A stretch of 63,794 nucleotides of DNA from UBA3006 sp031401235 (GTDB taxonomy: Bacteria > Actinomycetota > Acidimicrobiia > Acidimicrobiales > Ilumatobacteraceae): assembly GCA_031401235.1 (NCBI GenBank), contig JANNRJ010000005.1:1-63794 (forward strand), given 5' to 3'. Each line of letters begins with the position of its first letter. Positions within the stretch are counted from its first letter, which is position 1. The notes below the pieces were generated by a model, which saw only the letters and a program-made list of their open reading frames with translations, did not search any database and was not told the origin of the DNA. Below, piece by piece: positions 1 through 8,357 of this stretch. A program made the translations under genes and the position numbers.

Positions 1-670
1 CAAGCGACAATGAGAATGTAAAAATACTTCCGGCTGCAATGGATGGAACGAGCAACGGCATGACCACAGAACCAAATGTGCGCCAAGCACCGGCTCCGAG
101 ATCACTTGAGGCATCCAGTAAAGACTCAGACAATCGTTCAAATCCTGCATAAATCGGCAACAACATATAGGGGAACCAAAGATATGCAAGCGTAAGAATT
201 ACAGCGATATAACCAAATCCAGGTGACCATCCGATTGTGCTTGCAAGAAATCCACCTCCACCGAATTCAGAACCCGGATCAAACACTGCCCGAAGTGCGT
301 ATGCCTTAACCAAGTACCCAGCCCAAAGGGGCAACAGCATCGCCACGATCAAACCTCGCTTGGCCCAAGGTGCGGCGCATTTCGAAACATAGAACGCGGT
401 TGGCAGCGCGGCCATGAGACAGACAAGCGTGGCTGCTGCCGCTACTCCGACACTTTTTGCGACCAATTTGAGATATGCGCTTTTGGTAAGAACCTCATTG
501 AGGTTGCTCAAGGTCCATTCGGAAGTTGATTTACCGGTGAAGCCATCAAGTCGAAAGAACGCACTCACCACCAGCAATGACAACGAACCGATGTAGATGA
601 CAAGCAACCACGCCAGCGGAGCGGTAAGCACCGAGGCCAATGCCAGCCGCGGACGATTGCGCAAGACCAT
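1..670 (-). CDS. potB: Spermidine/putrescine-type ABC transporter permease (PotB-like), partial
   Basis: Inner-membrane permease of a polyamine-type importer; it would form the channel for the PotA ATPase and PotD binding protein encoded upstream. The reverse strand gives about 223 codons from an ATG at 670-668 until the gene leaves the window at base 1, so the C-terminus is missing. Visible are an N-terminal membrane anchor, further hydrophobic helices and, near residues 175-205, the stretch GAGAWRTFGSVVMPLLVPSI, which is the EAA-type loop that docks on the ATPase. The proposed ATG lies inside the 3' arm of a perfect hairpin (661-700), so access to the start may be controlled, or translation may begin further in. 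Family call is firm; polyamine specificity is inferred from PotD and PotA. Confidence 0.85.
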   Translation of the reverse strand, partial: MVLRNRPRLALASVLTAPLAWLLVIYIGSLSLLVVSAFFRLDGFTGKSTSEWTLSNLNEVLTKSAYLKLVAKSVGVAAAATLVCLMAALPTAFYVSKCAAPWAKRGLIVAMLLPLWAGYLVKAYALRAVFDPGSEFGGGGFLASTIGWSPGFGYIAVILTLAYLWFPYMLLPIYAGFERLSESLLDASSDLGAGAWRTFGSVVMPLLVPSIAAGSIFTFSLSL

Positions 671-700
671 CGTTGCCTTGCGAGGCAACGATGGTCTTGC
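661..700 (-). promoter_or_regulatory. Perfect 18-bp intergenic hairpin between potD and the permease gene
   Basis: Bases 661-678 and 683-700 are exact reverse complements around a 4-base loop (679-682). The hairpin fills the 44-bp gap after the potD stop and covers the likely permease ATG (668-670). No T-run follows on the transcribed strand, so it is not a standard intrinsic terminator. Hairpins after solute-binding-protein genes often stabilise the upstream message and lower permease expression; that role is inferred here. Confidence 0.8.
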
Positions 701-714
701 ATCCTTCCGTTGCG

Positions 715-1872
715 CTATGCGCGCAGTTCGTTCCAGGCGTTCACCCACTCGGCGTAGGGTACGCATTCTTCACTACGTCCGTCTAGACATTCGCTAGTTG
801 GAGTAGTCCAATACCAAACGTCTGCCCAGTAGGCCGTTTCACCGGCGTGAAATGTTGCGCAATGATTCGGATCTGCCGTAAGAGCGCAAGATTCCGTATT
901 TGACGGTGCTTCACCGAACCACTCGGCAACGCCGGCATTGGCCTTTGGCGAAATGATGTGATTCATCCACATATACATACAGTTCGGATGCTTCGCCGTA
1001 CTGGAAATCATCCAGGTATCGGACCAACCAGTTGCACCTTCCTTGGTCTTCACTGCACCAATTTTGGCGCCATTGGCAGTTGCCAAATTGACGATGACCT
1101 GCCACGAGGTTCCGACGGTAATCGCGCCGGACTCAAGCGAAGCTTGTTGATCCGTGTACAGCGACCAGTATTGACCGACCCGCGACTTTTGATCCGTCAA
1201 CAATGCTATTGCTGCATCGAATTGACTCTGATCTAGAGAGTACGGGTTAGTAATACCCAGTTCGGGCTGCGTTGCCATGAGGTACACGGCCGCGTCGGCA
1301 ATGTAGATCGGACTGTCATACACCGAGATTTTTCCGGCATATGGACTGTCGGCGGAGAACATCGCTGACAACGAATCTGGGGCTGGACCTGCCTCGGTGT
1401 TGTACACCAAGACATTTGCTCCTCGGCCGTGTGGCACTCCGAATGCGACTCCATCCTGAGAGTTCCATTGCTTGTTCTTGAGGTCCTCAAAGACGTTCGC
1501 ATAATTTGGAATAAGGTCCGTGTTCACGGGAGCGACATCGCCACCGGCAATGAGTCGCAAGGAGGCATCACCCGACGCAGAAACGCCGTCATATTCGCCA
1601 CTTTGCATCAACTCGACCATTTCGTCGGACGAATTTCCAGTCTTGACGTTTACGGCGCATCCGGTTTCTGCCTCGAAATCGGTGACCCAGTCAACCGCCG
1701 GATCAGTCGAACCATCTTCGACATATCCGGCCCACGCGATGATGTTCACTTCACCCTCTCCATCGCCAAGCGATGTGAGCGCGTCTCCACTTGAACTATC
1801 GCTACCGCCGCACGATGCGAGTACAAATACCCCGACCGCGCCAAAAGCGAGAACTTTTCGGATTTTCTTCAT
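715..1872 (-). CDS. potD: Polyamine-type ABC transporter substrate-binding lipoprotein
   Basis: Extracytoplasmic solute-binding protein that would capture spermidine/putrescine or a similar cation and hand it to the permease. The 385-residue product starts with a lipoprotein signal peptide: basic MKKIRK, a hydrophobic core, and lipobox LASC with the lipidated Cys at position 21, followed by a Gly/Ser linker. The body has the size and composition of family-1 PotD/PotF proteins and is rich in aromatic residues, as is usual for the polyamine cleft. It lies between potA (41-bp gap) and a permease gene, all on the minus strand. Ligand specificity cannot be fixed from sequence alone; related proteins bind other cations or opine-like compounds. 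Confidence 0.88.
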   Translation of the reverse strand: MKKIRKVLAFGAVGVFVLASCGGSDSSSGDALTSLGDGEGEVNIIAWAGYVEDGSTDPAVDWVTDFEAETGCAVNVKTGNSSDEMVELMQSGEYDGVSASGDASLRLIAGGDVAPVNTDLIPNYANVFEDLKNKQWNSQDGVAFGVPHGRGANVLVYNTEAGPAPDSLSAMFSADSPYAGKISVYDSPIYIADAAVYLMATQPELGITNPYSLDQSQFDAAIALLTDQKSRVGQYWSLYTDQQASLESGAITVGTSWQVIVNLATANGAKIGAVKTKEGATGWSDTWMISSTAKHPNCMYMWMNHIISPKANAGVAEWFGEAPSNTESCALTADPNHCATFHAGETAYWADVWYWTTPTSECLDGRSEECVPYAEWVNAWNELRA

Positions 1873-1913
1873 TCATTACTCCCCTGTGATGACAACGACA
1901 GCGGTTGCCGCCG

Positions 1914-2927
1914 TTAGGACGTGACGGTAAACACTGACTCAGGCGACCAGGAAAGCAAAACACTCTCCCCTGGCACAACCCCTGTTGGCGCGTCACTCGC
2001 CATACGAGAAATCACCTTACTACCATCGCTCAAGGCACAATAAACCCGTGAATCTGCTCCCAAATACTGCACTGCGATCACCGTCGCTTCCACGCCGTTC
2101 CCAGTGCCAGCACGTTGAACTCGCACATGCTCCGGTCGAAGCGTAAATACGCCTCGTTTCCCAATTAGTCGTTGCGCGACTTCATCGGCAAACAGGTTTG
2201 TCGTGCCCACAAAACTGGCGACAAACGCACTTGCCGGTCGTTCATACAGATCACGGGCGGTTCCAACCTGTTCAATACGGCCTCCGTTGAATACAGCAAT
2301 GCGATCACTCATCGAAAGTGCTTCACCTTGATCGTGAGTCACATAAATAAAGGTGATCCCAACGACTTGCTGAATTGACTTGAGTTCAACTTGCATTTCT
2401 TCCCGTAGTTTCAAATCCAAAGCACCAAGCGGCTCATCTAGAAGCAAGACCTTTGGGTGATTTACCAATGCTCGGGCAAGAGCGACACGTTGGCGTTGCC
2501 CGCCCGACAACTGCGACGGTCGCCGAGTCTCGAGACCACTCAGCCGAACAGTCTCGAGCATCGCGCGAGCACGTTTCTCTCGCTCGGATCGCTCGACTCC
2601 TTTGACCTTGAGACCGTATTCGACGTTCCTTTGAACGCTCATGTGTGGGAACAGGGCATAGTCCTGAAAGACAGTATTCACATCGCGATCAAATGGCGCA
2701 CGACCTGCAACTTCCTCGCCACCGAGTAGCACGCTTCCTTCATCGGGTTGATCGAACCCAGCGATCAATCGCAAAACAGTCGTTTTACCACTCCCCGATG
2801 GACCAAGCACGGAGAAAAACTCTCCTTCATTGATCTGCAAATCCACATGATCTACGGCTACGACTGATCCAAATCGCTTGGTTAGCCCGCGAAGTGTGAC
2901 CGCGGAGGGAACTTGATGCGTTGTCAT
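1914..2927 (-). CDS. potA: Polyamine-type ABC transporter ATP-binding protein
   Basis: Cytoplasmic ATPase energising the potABD importer. In 337 residues it shows Walker A GPSGSGKT (about 42-49), Q-loop VFQDYALFPH (about 87-96), signature LSGGQRQR (about 140-147), Walker B VLLLDEP (about 160-166), the switch His in YVTHDQ, and a C-terminal TOBE-like domain after about residue 240, as in PotA/FbpC/UgpC proteins. It is the first gene of the minus-strand cluster. Divergent transcription towards the hydrolase at 2974 leaves 46 bp for both promoters. Confidence 0.9.
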   Translation of the reverse strand: MTTHQVPSAVTLRGLTKRFGSVVAVDHVDLQINEGEFFSVLGPSGSGKTTVLRLIAGFDQPDEGSVLLGGEEVAGRAPFDRDVNTVFQDYALFPHMSVQRNVEYGLKVKGVERSEREKRARAMLETVRLSGLETRRPSQLSGGQRQRVALARALVNHPKVLLLDEPLGALDLKLREEMQVELKSIQQVVGITFIYVTHDQGEALSMSDRIAVFNGGRIEQVGTARDLYERPASAFVASFVGTTNLFADEVAQRLIGKRGVFTLRPEHVRVQRAGTGNGVEATVIAVQYLGADSRVYCALSDGSKVISRMASDAPTGVVPGESVLLSWSPESVFTVTS

Positions 2928-2973
2928 ACTTTCAATACCGTAGTCGGGCGACCATATGAACTAGAACAGGCGT

Positions 2974-3885
2974 ATGCCAATGCATACTCAGGCGATAACA
3001 CTTACGGATCTGATCAAATCCTTGGGTGGACCACCAATTGAGACTCAAACGCCAATTGAAGTTCGTCAGAGGTACTCAAGCACCGTTGTCCCATCAGATG
3101 AGGCGGTCGCTGAGATACGAAATGTTGATGCCAATGGAATTCCGGCGAGACTTTACCGACCTCGATTAGACGTCGAGTTGGGACTTCTTGTTTACTTTCA
3201 TGGCGGCGGTTGGGTAATTGGAAATTTGGAAACACATGATGACGTCTGTCGCGCAATCGCCAATCGTTCTGGGCATGCCGTGCTATCGGTTGATTATCGC
3301 CTGGCACCAGAATTTCCGTTTCCAGCACCGCTCGATGATTGCATAGGTGCCACACGTTGGGCATTCGAACATGCCCACGAATTGGGTTGTGATCCGGATC
3401 GAATTGCCTTGGGTGGCGACTCGGCTGGAGGGAACTTGGCGATAGTTGTGGCCCTGGAGAGCGATGTTCCGCTGCGGTGTCTTGTCCTGATATACCCAGC
3501 TACCGATGCAACTCAGAAACATCAATCGCAAGACGAGAATGCCAATGGCCCAATTCTGACCAAAGCCACCGTGAAGTGGTTTTTGGGTCATTATTTGGCG
3601 AACGGAGCCATCCAATCCGATCCGCGAGTTTCGCCGCACTTCGCACCTGATGCGTCGCTTACAAAATTGCCATCAACGCTCGTGATCACCGCCGAATTTG
3701 ATCCACTTCGTGATGAAGGTGAAGCATTCGCCTCGCGGATCTCATCATTGGGTGTTCCAACGTCATCAGTGCGTTATCGGGGACAAATTCATGACTTTCT
3801 CAGGTATTCGCAATTTCTTGATGATGCTCACAGTGCTCGCACATTAATCGGCGCAACTTTAAGTCGCGCGTTGCAAAAAACTTAG
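2974..3885 (+). CDS. Alpha/beta hydrolase of the hormone-sensitive-lipase type
   Basis: Probable cytoplasmic esterase of 303 residues. It carries the oxyanion-hole motif HGGGW (76-80), the nucleophile elbow GDSAGG with Ser150, a candidate acid Asp243 (in EFDPLRDEG) and a candidate catalytic His273 (in QIHDF), which is the full HSL-family triad. No signal peptide is seen. Start could be the ATG at 2974 or one two codons later. It ends convergently against the desaturase gene; the two stop codons overlap by four bases. Natural substrate unknown. Confidence 0.88.
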   Translation: MPMHTQAITLTDLIKSLGGPPIETQTPIEVRQRYSSTVVPSDEAVAEIRNVDANGIPARLYRPRLDVELGLLVYFHGGGWVIGNLETHDDVCRAIANRSGHAVLSVDYRLAPEFPFPAPLDDCIGATRWAFEHAHELGCDPDRIALGGDSAGGNLAIVVALESDVPLRCLVLIYPATDATQKHQSQDENANGPILTKATVKWFLGHYLANGAIQSDPRVSPHFAPDASLTKLPSTLVITAEFDPLRDEGEAFASRISSLGVPTSSVRYRGQIHDFLRYSQFLDDAHSARTLIGATLSRALQKT

Positions 3886-4802
3886 GCGTTCACTCGCTCG
3901 CGGGCAAGACGCTTGCCAACTCGTGCCGTTCGCTCAATACGTTTTATCAATGCTCCGCGCGCCTGTTCCGCTTCCGCCGAAAGACCTTCAATATCCGCAA
4001 TTTTCCAGTGACGCAATACGACAGGTTCAAGAATTTGATCGTGATGTATTTCTAGATCGTAAATTCCGGCACGGGCAATCTCCCGAGCCATATGGTCGAA
4101 ATCCGTAATTCCGATTCCTGGCATCGAGAACGTGCGCACCGCGCGTTCGATTCCAATGACCATCGACGACGGATCAACTTCAAGTGCGGCAGTGGCAAGG
4201 TCGCGGTAAAACAAGTAGTGGAGATTTTCGTCATTTCCGACGCGTGACATTATTGCTGTACCAATCTCATCTTTCATCAACTTGCCGGTATTTCGATGTG
4301 CAATTCGAGTCGCCAACTCTTGCATGCTGAGATATGCCAACGCCTCAAACAGACTCGAAGGAGTCGGCACTTGTCCACCCCGCACCTGCTGCATACGTGC
4401 TCGCTCTAGAGCTACAGGATCCATCGCTCGCGTGACGGTGAGATAGTCGCGAATAACGATCGAGTGACGACCTTCTTCGGCAGTCCAATTGCGTCCCCAT
4501 TCACCAAATGCTGAGTCACTACCAAACAAGGAATTGATGTCTCGTGTGTAATAGGGCAAATTGTCCTCAGTGAGCAAATTCACGAACAACGATGTGCGTA
4601 CCGCTTCATCCATTTCGTGACCAACATCGCCAAAGTCGGCATCGTGAGGCGACCATTGTTCGCCGGGCACGAAATCACGGCCACGGCTGTACGGGATGTA
4701 CTCATGGGGAAACCATTCCTTGGCAACCCCCATATGCCGCGCCAAGAGCCTCTCCGCGGCCGGTGCGATTTCTTTGAGCAGCGCCATTTCATCCACACCC
4801 AT
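3882..4802 (-). CDS. Acyl-ACP desaturase (soluble di-iron fatty acid desaturase)
   Basis: Soluble O2-dependent desaturase that inserts a cis double bond into acyl-ACP. The 306-residue protein has the two family ExxH motifs of the di-iron centre, EEGRH (Glu110, His113) and DENLH (Glu192, His195), and acidic residues at the expected spacing (Glu80, Glu162). This is the fatty_acid_desaturase_2/DesA group known from mycobacteria and plant plastids, distinct from membrane-bound desaturases. Start may be residue 1 or Met6 (4787). An electron donor is not encoded nearby. Single-gene unit, convergent with the upstream hydrolase. Confidence 0.88.
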   Translation of the reverse strand: MGVDEMALLKEIAPAAERLLARHMGVAKEWFPHEYIPYSRGRDFVPGEQWSPHDADFGDVGHEMDEAVRTSLFVNLLTEDNLPYYTRDINSLFGSDSAFGEWGRNWTAEEGRHSIVIRDYLTVTRAMDPVALERARMQQVRGGQVPTPSSLFEALAYLSMQELATRIAHRNTGKLMKDEIGTAIMSRVGNDENLHYLFYRDLATAALEVDPSSMVIGIERAVRTFSMPGIGITDFDHMAREIARAGIYDLEIHHDQILEPVVLRHWKIADIEGLSAEAEQARGALIKRIERTARVGKRLARERVNA

Positions 4803-4845
4803 ACCCTACTCGTGAAGGTGAGGTAAGGGATCTCACACTGATAGT

Positions 4846-5691
4846 TCATCCCCGCAAACGATGGACCAACCGTTGTAGTGGTTTGGAAAAGTCGGCCAGC
4901 AGTGGAATCCCTGCGGAACGGATCGCCAAGTTGTCAAGCACCGAATTGGAAGGTCTCTTGGCGGGGCGCGGGGGCTGCAACGCTTCGGTCGAAATTGGTA
5001 TCACTCGCCGCGGATCCAGTCCAGCGCTACTCAAGACATCCTGAGCAAAATCGAACCAACTCGTGACACCTTGGTTAGTCACATGCCATATCCCACGTCG
5101 CTGCTCCTCAGCTAGTCGAACAATCATTGTTGCCGCGTCATCAGCAAATGTAAGGTTACCAATTTGATCATTGACAAATTGCAATTCAGATTGACTCTCG
5201 GCCAAACGCAAGATTGTCTTGACCATGTTTGATCCATGAAAGCCGCACACCCACGAAATACGAACGATGGCATCATCACTCGACATGGCTTGTTCACCCG
5301 CCAATTTAGATGCGCCGTAGACCGATTGAGGACTTGGTTGATCAGATTCGATGTATGCGGTTGGTTTAGTTCCATCAAACACGTAATCGGTTGAAATGTA
5401 GACAACATGCGCACCAACTTCTCGCGCCGCGTTGGCAACCGTGCAAGTCGCCTTCGCATTGACCGCGAATGCGCGTTCCGGATCTTCTTCACAAGCATCT
5501 ACTTGCGTCCATGCTGCGGCGTGAATCACGACATCGGGTCGTGTGGTGGCAAATGCATTTCTGATTTCAGAAGTTTCAGTTATATCCAGATCGCCACGAC
5601 TGCTTGCCGTAACGATATGTCCGGATGTTTTGGCCACTCGCACCAGCTCATGACCGAGTTGACCACTCGCACCGGTAATGAAAATTCTCAT
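4846..5691 (-). CDS. rmlD: dTDP-4-dehydrorhamnose reductase
   Basis: Last step of dTDP-L-rhamnose synthesis: NAD(P)H reduction of dTDP-4-dehydro-L-rhamnose. The 281-residue product begins with the Rossmann motif GASGQLG (7-13), has the STDYVFDG segment (about 100-107) and the catalytic Tyr125-x3-Lys129 (in VYGASK). The ATG at 5691 overlaps the rmlB stop in an ATGA arrangement; an upstream in-frame ATG at 5721 lies deep in rmlB and is unlikely. It closes the rmlA-rmlC-rmlB-rmlD operon. Confidence 0.92.
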   Translation of the reverse strand: MRIFITGASGQLGHELVRVAKTSGHIVTASSRGDLDITETSEIRNAFATTRPDVVIHAAAWTQVDACEEDPERAFAVNAKATCTVANAAREVGAHVVYISTDYVFDGTKPTAYIESDQPSPQSVYGASKLAGEQAMSSDDAIVRISWVCGFHGSNMVKTILRLAESQSELQFVNDQIGNLTFADDAATMIVRLAEEQRRGIWHVTNQGVTSWFDFAQDVLSSAGLDPRRVIPISTEALQPPRPAKRPSNSVLDNLAIRSAGIPLLADFSKPLQRLVHRLRG

Positions 5692-6650
5692 TGACCGCGA
5701 GACCTGAGCGGCTCCCACCACCAGCGGTTATCGCGGTACCACGACACCGTTTGCTCCAATGCTTCATCCAGGGATCGGCGACGCTTCCAGCCAAGAGCCG
5801 TGATCTTGGTGATGTCGACCGAATAGCGACGATCGTGTCCGAGTCGATCTGCCACATGCGACACGCTTGATTCGTCTTTATCCAATAAAACCAGCAGTTT
5901 GTTCACCAAGTCGCGATTTGCGGTTTCATTTCCGGCACCAATGTTGTAGATCTCACCGACAACACCACGCTCGAGAACCAGTTGCACTCCAGAACAATGA
6001 TCGTCCACATACAGCCAATCGCGTTCGTTTAGGCCATCTCCATAGAGTGGGATTTGTTTTTCATCCAACAAATTTGTGGTGAACAGTGGAATCGCCTTTT
6101 CCGGATATTGAAATGGACCAAAATTATTAGTACACCGGGTCACCGACACAGGCAGTCCATGAGTGCTGAAATAACTTAGGGCAATCAAATCCGACCCGGC
6201 CTTTGACGCCGAATACGGAGATCTTGGCTCAAGTGGATCACTCTCTTTGGATGAACCGATATCTACAGACCCATACACTTCGTCGGTGCCAATGTGCACA
6301 ACTCGGCCGACCTCCAGTCTTCGGGCAGTATCCATAACTACATTTGTGCCGAAACAATTAGTGAGAATGAAGTCATCGCTGCCAACTATTGATCGATCGA
6401 CATGGCTTTCGGCGGCAAAGTGGACTACAGCATCATGCCCGCGCATTGCCGTTTCGACGTCTCCAGGTTGACAGATGTTGCCTCTGACAAATGAAAAACG
6501 TGGACTGTCATCCACATCTTTGAGCGTCGACAAATTTCCGGCATAGGTCAACGCGTCGTACACCGTCACTGAATGATCAGTGTTAGCCAAAACCCACCGC
6601 AAATAGTTCGAGCCAATAAAGCCGGCTCCACCGGTGACGAATATTTTCAT
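5688..6650 (-). CDS. rmlB: dTDP-glucose 4,6-dehydratase
   Basis: Extended SDR enzyme converting dTDP-D-glucose to dTDP-4-dehydro-6-deoxy-D-glucose. The 320-residue protein shows GGAGFIG (7-13), the catalytic TDEVYG segment and YSASKAG with the active-site Tyr-x3-Lys. The start is placed at the ATG at 6650, directly before the Rossmann fold; the longer frame from 6785 would run 125 bp into rmlC and adds 45 residues without family similarity. It sits 10 bp after rmlC and overlaps rmlD by four bases. Confidence 0.93.
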   Translation of the reverse strand: MKIFVTGGAGFIGSNYLRWVLANTDHSVTVYDALTYAGNLSTLKDVDDSPRFSFVRGNICQPGDVETAMRGHDAVVHFAAESHVDRSIVGSDDFILTNCFGTNVVMDTARRLEVGRVVHIGTDEVYGSVDIGSSKESDPLEPRSPYSASKAGSDLIALSYFSTHGLPVSVTRCTNNFGPFQYPEKAIPLFTTNLLDEKQIPLYGDGLNERDWLYVDDHCSGVQLVLERGVVGEIYNIGAGNETANRDLVNKLLVLLDKDESSVSHVADRLGHDRRYSVDITKITALGWKRRRSLDEALEQTVSWYRDNRWWWEPLRSRGQ

Positions 6651-6660
6651 CCGCGATCCC

Positions 6661-7227
6661 TCAGGTTCGCAAGGCGAAGTGGGGTTGAAACTGCGGCGAG
6701 ATGGCATCCCGCGTGGGGTTAGCCTGGTCGCGCTTGGAGAGGATGGGTGCGGCAAAACCCCAATCAGCATGCACTGCTGGATCATTCCACGCCAGCCCGA
6801 GCTCGTCGGCCGGGTTGTAATAGTTGTCGACGAGATATGTAATTGCCATATTTGTCAACGAAGCAAAACCGTGTGCAACACCTGGCGGAATAAAAACCCC
6901 ACGATGATCATGGGTTCCATCTAGACGCTCGCCGAGATCCAATACCTGAGTTGCTCCGTCGGTCGGCGATCCAGTGCGCAAATCGTGCAGAACGACTCGA
7001 CACCGACCAATCGGCACATACCAGTAGTCGGATTGATGTAGGTGATAATGCAATCCGACAATGCAACCTTGTTGGCGGTTGCCCCGATTTCCCTGCACCA
7101 TTTCCCGACCTAGTGGAAACCATTCGCGTCGGTACGTCTCAATGAAGTATCCGCGTTCATCTCCATGCATCTGTGGTTCTACGACTTGCACGCCTTTGAT
7201 GATTGAGGACTCAACAACGTTTGCCAT
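6661..7227 (-). CDS. rmlC: dTDP-4-dehydrorhamnose 3,5-epimerase (RmlC family)
   Basis: Cupin enzyme acting between RmlB and RmlD. The 188-residue protein has the N-terminal ERGYFIETYR segment and the active-site region VGLHYHLHQSDYW with a candidate catalytic His60, then the cupin barrel and VFIPPGVAHGF. The active-site strand differs from the E. coli form (LRGLHYQ) and resembles a variant RmlC clade. Its ATG follows the rmlA stop with no gap, showing tight coupling. Pathway placement comes from the complete rml set around it. Confidence 0.88.
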   Translation of the reverse strand: MANVVESSIIKGVQVVEPQMHGDERGYFIETYRREWFPLGREMVQGNRGNRQQGCIVGLHYHLHQSDYWYVPIGRCRVVLHDLRTGSPTDGATQVLDLGERLDGTHDHRGVFIPPGVAHGFASLTNMAITYLVDNYYNPADELGLAWNDPAVHADWGFAAPILSKRDQANPTRDAISPQFQPHFALRT

Positions 7228-8313
7228 CTATTCGAGCTCAACTTTCGAGTCATCGCCGAGCATAAGTCGCAGGGCACGAGGTTTAAGTTCGGATCTCAAT
7301 ACCTGAACATCTCGACCAATCAATGAATCGGTGAGACGGTTGATTCCAATAATAACGCTTCCATCCAAAATAACGGAGTGCTCCATTTCCGAATGTTCCA
7401 CGGTGCAGCGACGACCAAGCGACGTATAGGGCCCGATGTAGCTGTGCTCAACTTTAGAGCCGGAACCAATTACAACGGGTCCCCGAATACGCGAATTACG
7501 TATGATCGCTCCGCTTTCAATGACCACTCGACCTTCAATTTTAGATTCCTCATCCACATCGCCATCGTTGCGTGGCTCAAGAACCTCGAGCACCAATCGA
7601 TTGCACTCCAATAGTGGATCCTTCTTTCCCGTATCGATCCACCAGCCTTTCAATACTTTGTGAAGCACGGTATGGTGCTGATCCACGAGCCACTGAATCG
7701 CATCAGTGATTTCCAATTCACCGCGGGCCGATGGTGCAATTGCACGCACTGCATCGTGAATTGTCCGATCGAACAAGTACACACCGACAAGTGCGAGATC
7801 GGACGGCGGATTGGCCGGCTTTTCAACAAGGCGAACCACTCGCCCATCGGCGTCGACTTCGGCCACTCCAAATTGTCGCGGGTCGTCGACATGACAAAGC
7901 AAGATTTGAGCAGCAGGGGCATCGGTTCCGCCGCTACTGCGTGCAATTTCAAACTCATTGACAAATTCTTGTAAGCCCTGCTCAAGCATGTTGTCGCCTA
8001 AATACATGACGAAGTCTTCTTCGCCGAGAAACTCGTGGGCAATGAGCACGCAATGCGCCAAACCCAATGGCGCATCTTGCTGAATATAGGTAACTTTCAC
8101 CCCAAATTGAGCACCATCACCGACTGCAGAAATAATCTCCTTGCGAGTTTCACCGACGACGATGCCAATTTCACGTATGCCAGCCTTTGCCATCGCCTCA
8201 ATTCCATAGAACAGGATTGGCTTGTTGGCAATCGGCACAAGTTGCTTGGCACTTGTATGGGTAATCGGTCGCAACCGAGTACCGGCGCCGCCAGACAAAA
8301 TGAGACCCTTCAT
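7228..8313 (-). CDS. rmlA: Glucose-1-phosphate thymidylyltransferase, long form
   Basis: Makes dTDP-glucose from dTTP and glucose-1-phosphate, the first step of dTDP-rhamnose synthesis. The N-terminal nucleotidyltransferase domain carries GGAGTRLRP (7-15), KQLVPIANKP and the metal-binding YLGDN. The 361-residue length exceeds the 290-residue tetrameric RmlA; from about residue 245 there is a hexapeptide-like left-handed beta-helix region (IESGAIIRNSRIRGPVVIGS), the RmlA-long/StrD architecture. Start is the ATG at 8313; an upstream GTG at 8340 is less likely. First gene of the rml operon. Confidence 0.9.
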   Translation of the reverse strand: MKGLILSGGAGTRLRPITHTSAKQLVPIANKPILFYGIEAMAKAGIREIGIVVGETRKEIISAVGDGAQFGVKVTYIQQDAPLGLAHCVLIAHEFLGEEDFVMYLGDNMLEQGLQEFVNEFEIARSSGGTDAPAAQILLCHVDDPRQFGVAEVDADGRVVRLVEKPANPPSDLALVGVYLFDRTIHDAVRAIAPSARGELEITDAIQWLVDQHHTVLHKVLKGWWIDTGKKDPLLECNRLVLEVLEPRNDGDVDEESKIEGRVVIESGAIIRNSRIRGPVVIGSGSKVEHSYIGPYTSLGRRCTVEHSEMEHSVILDGSVIIGINRLTDSLIGRDVQVLRSELKPRALRLMLGDDSKVELE

Positions 8314-8357
8314 ATCGCACACCACTCTAGGTGAAGGCACGAACTAGCGTCTTTCTT

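Noticed and set aside
661..700. Hairpin as an intrinsic terminator of potD
   Set aside because: No T-run follows on the minus strand and the next gene of the same transporter starts within it.
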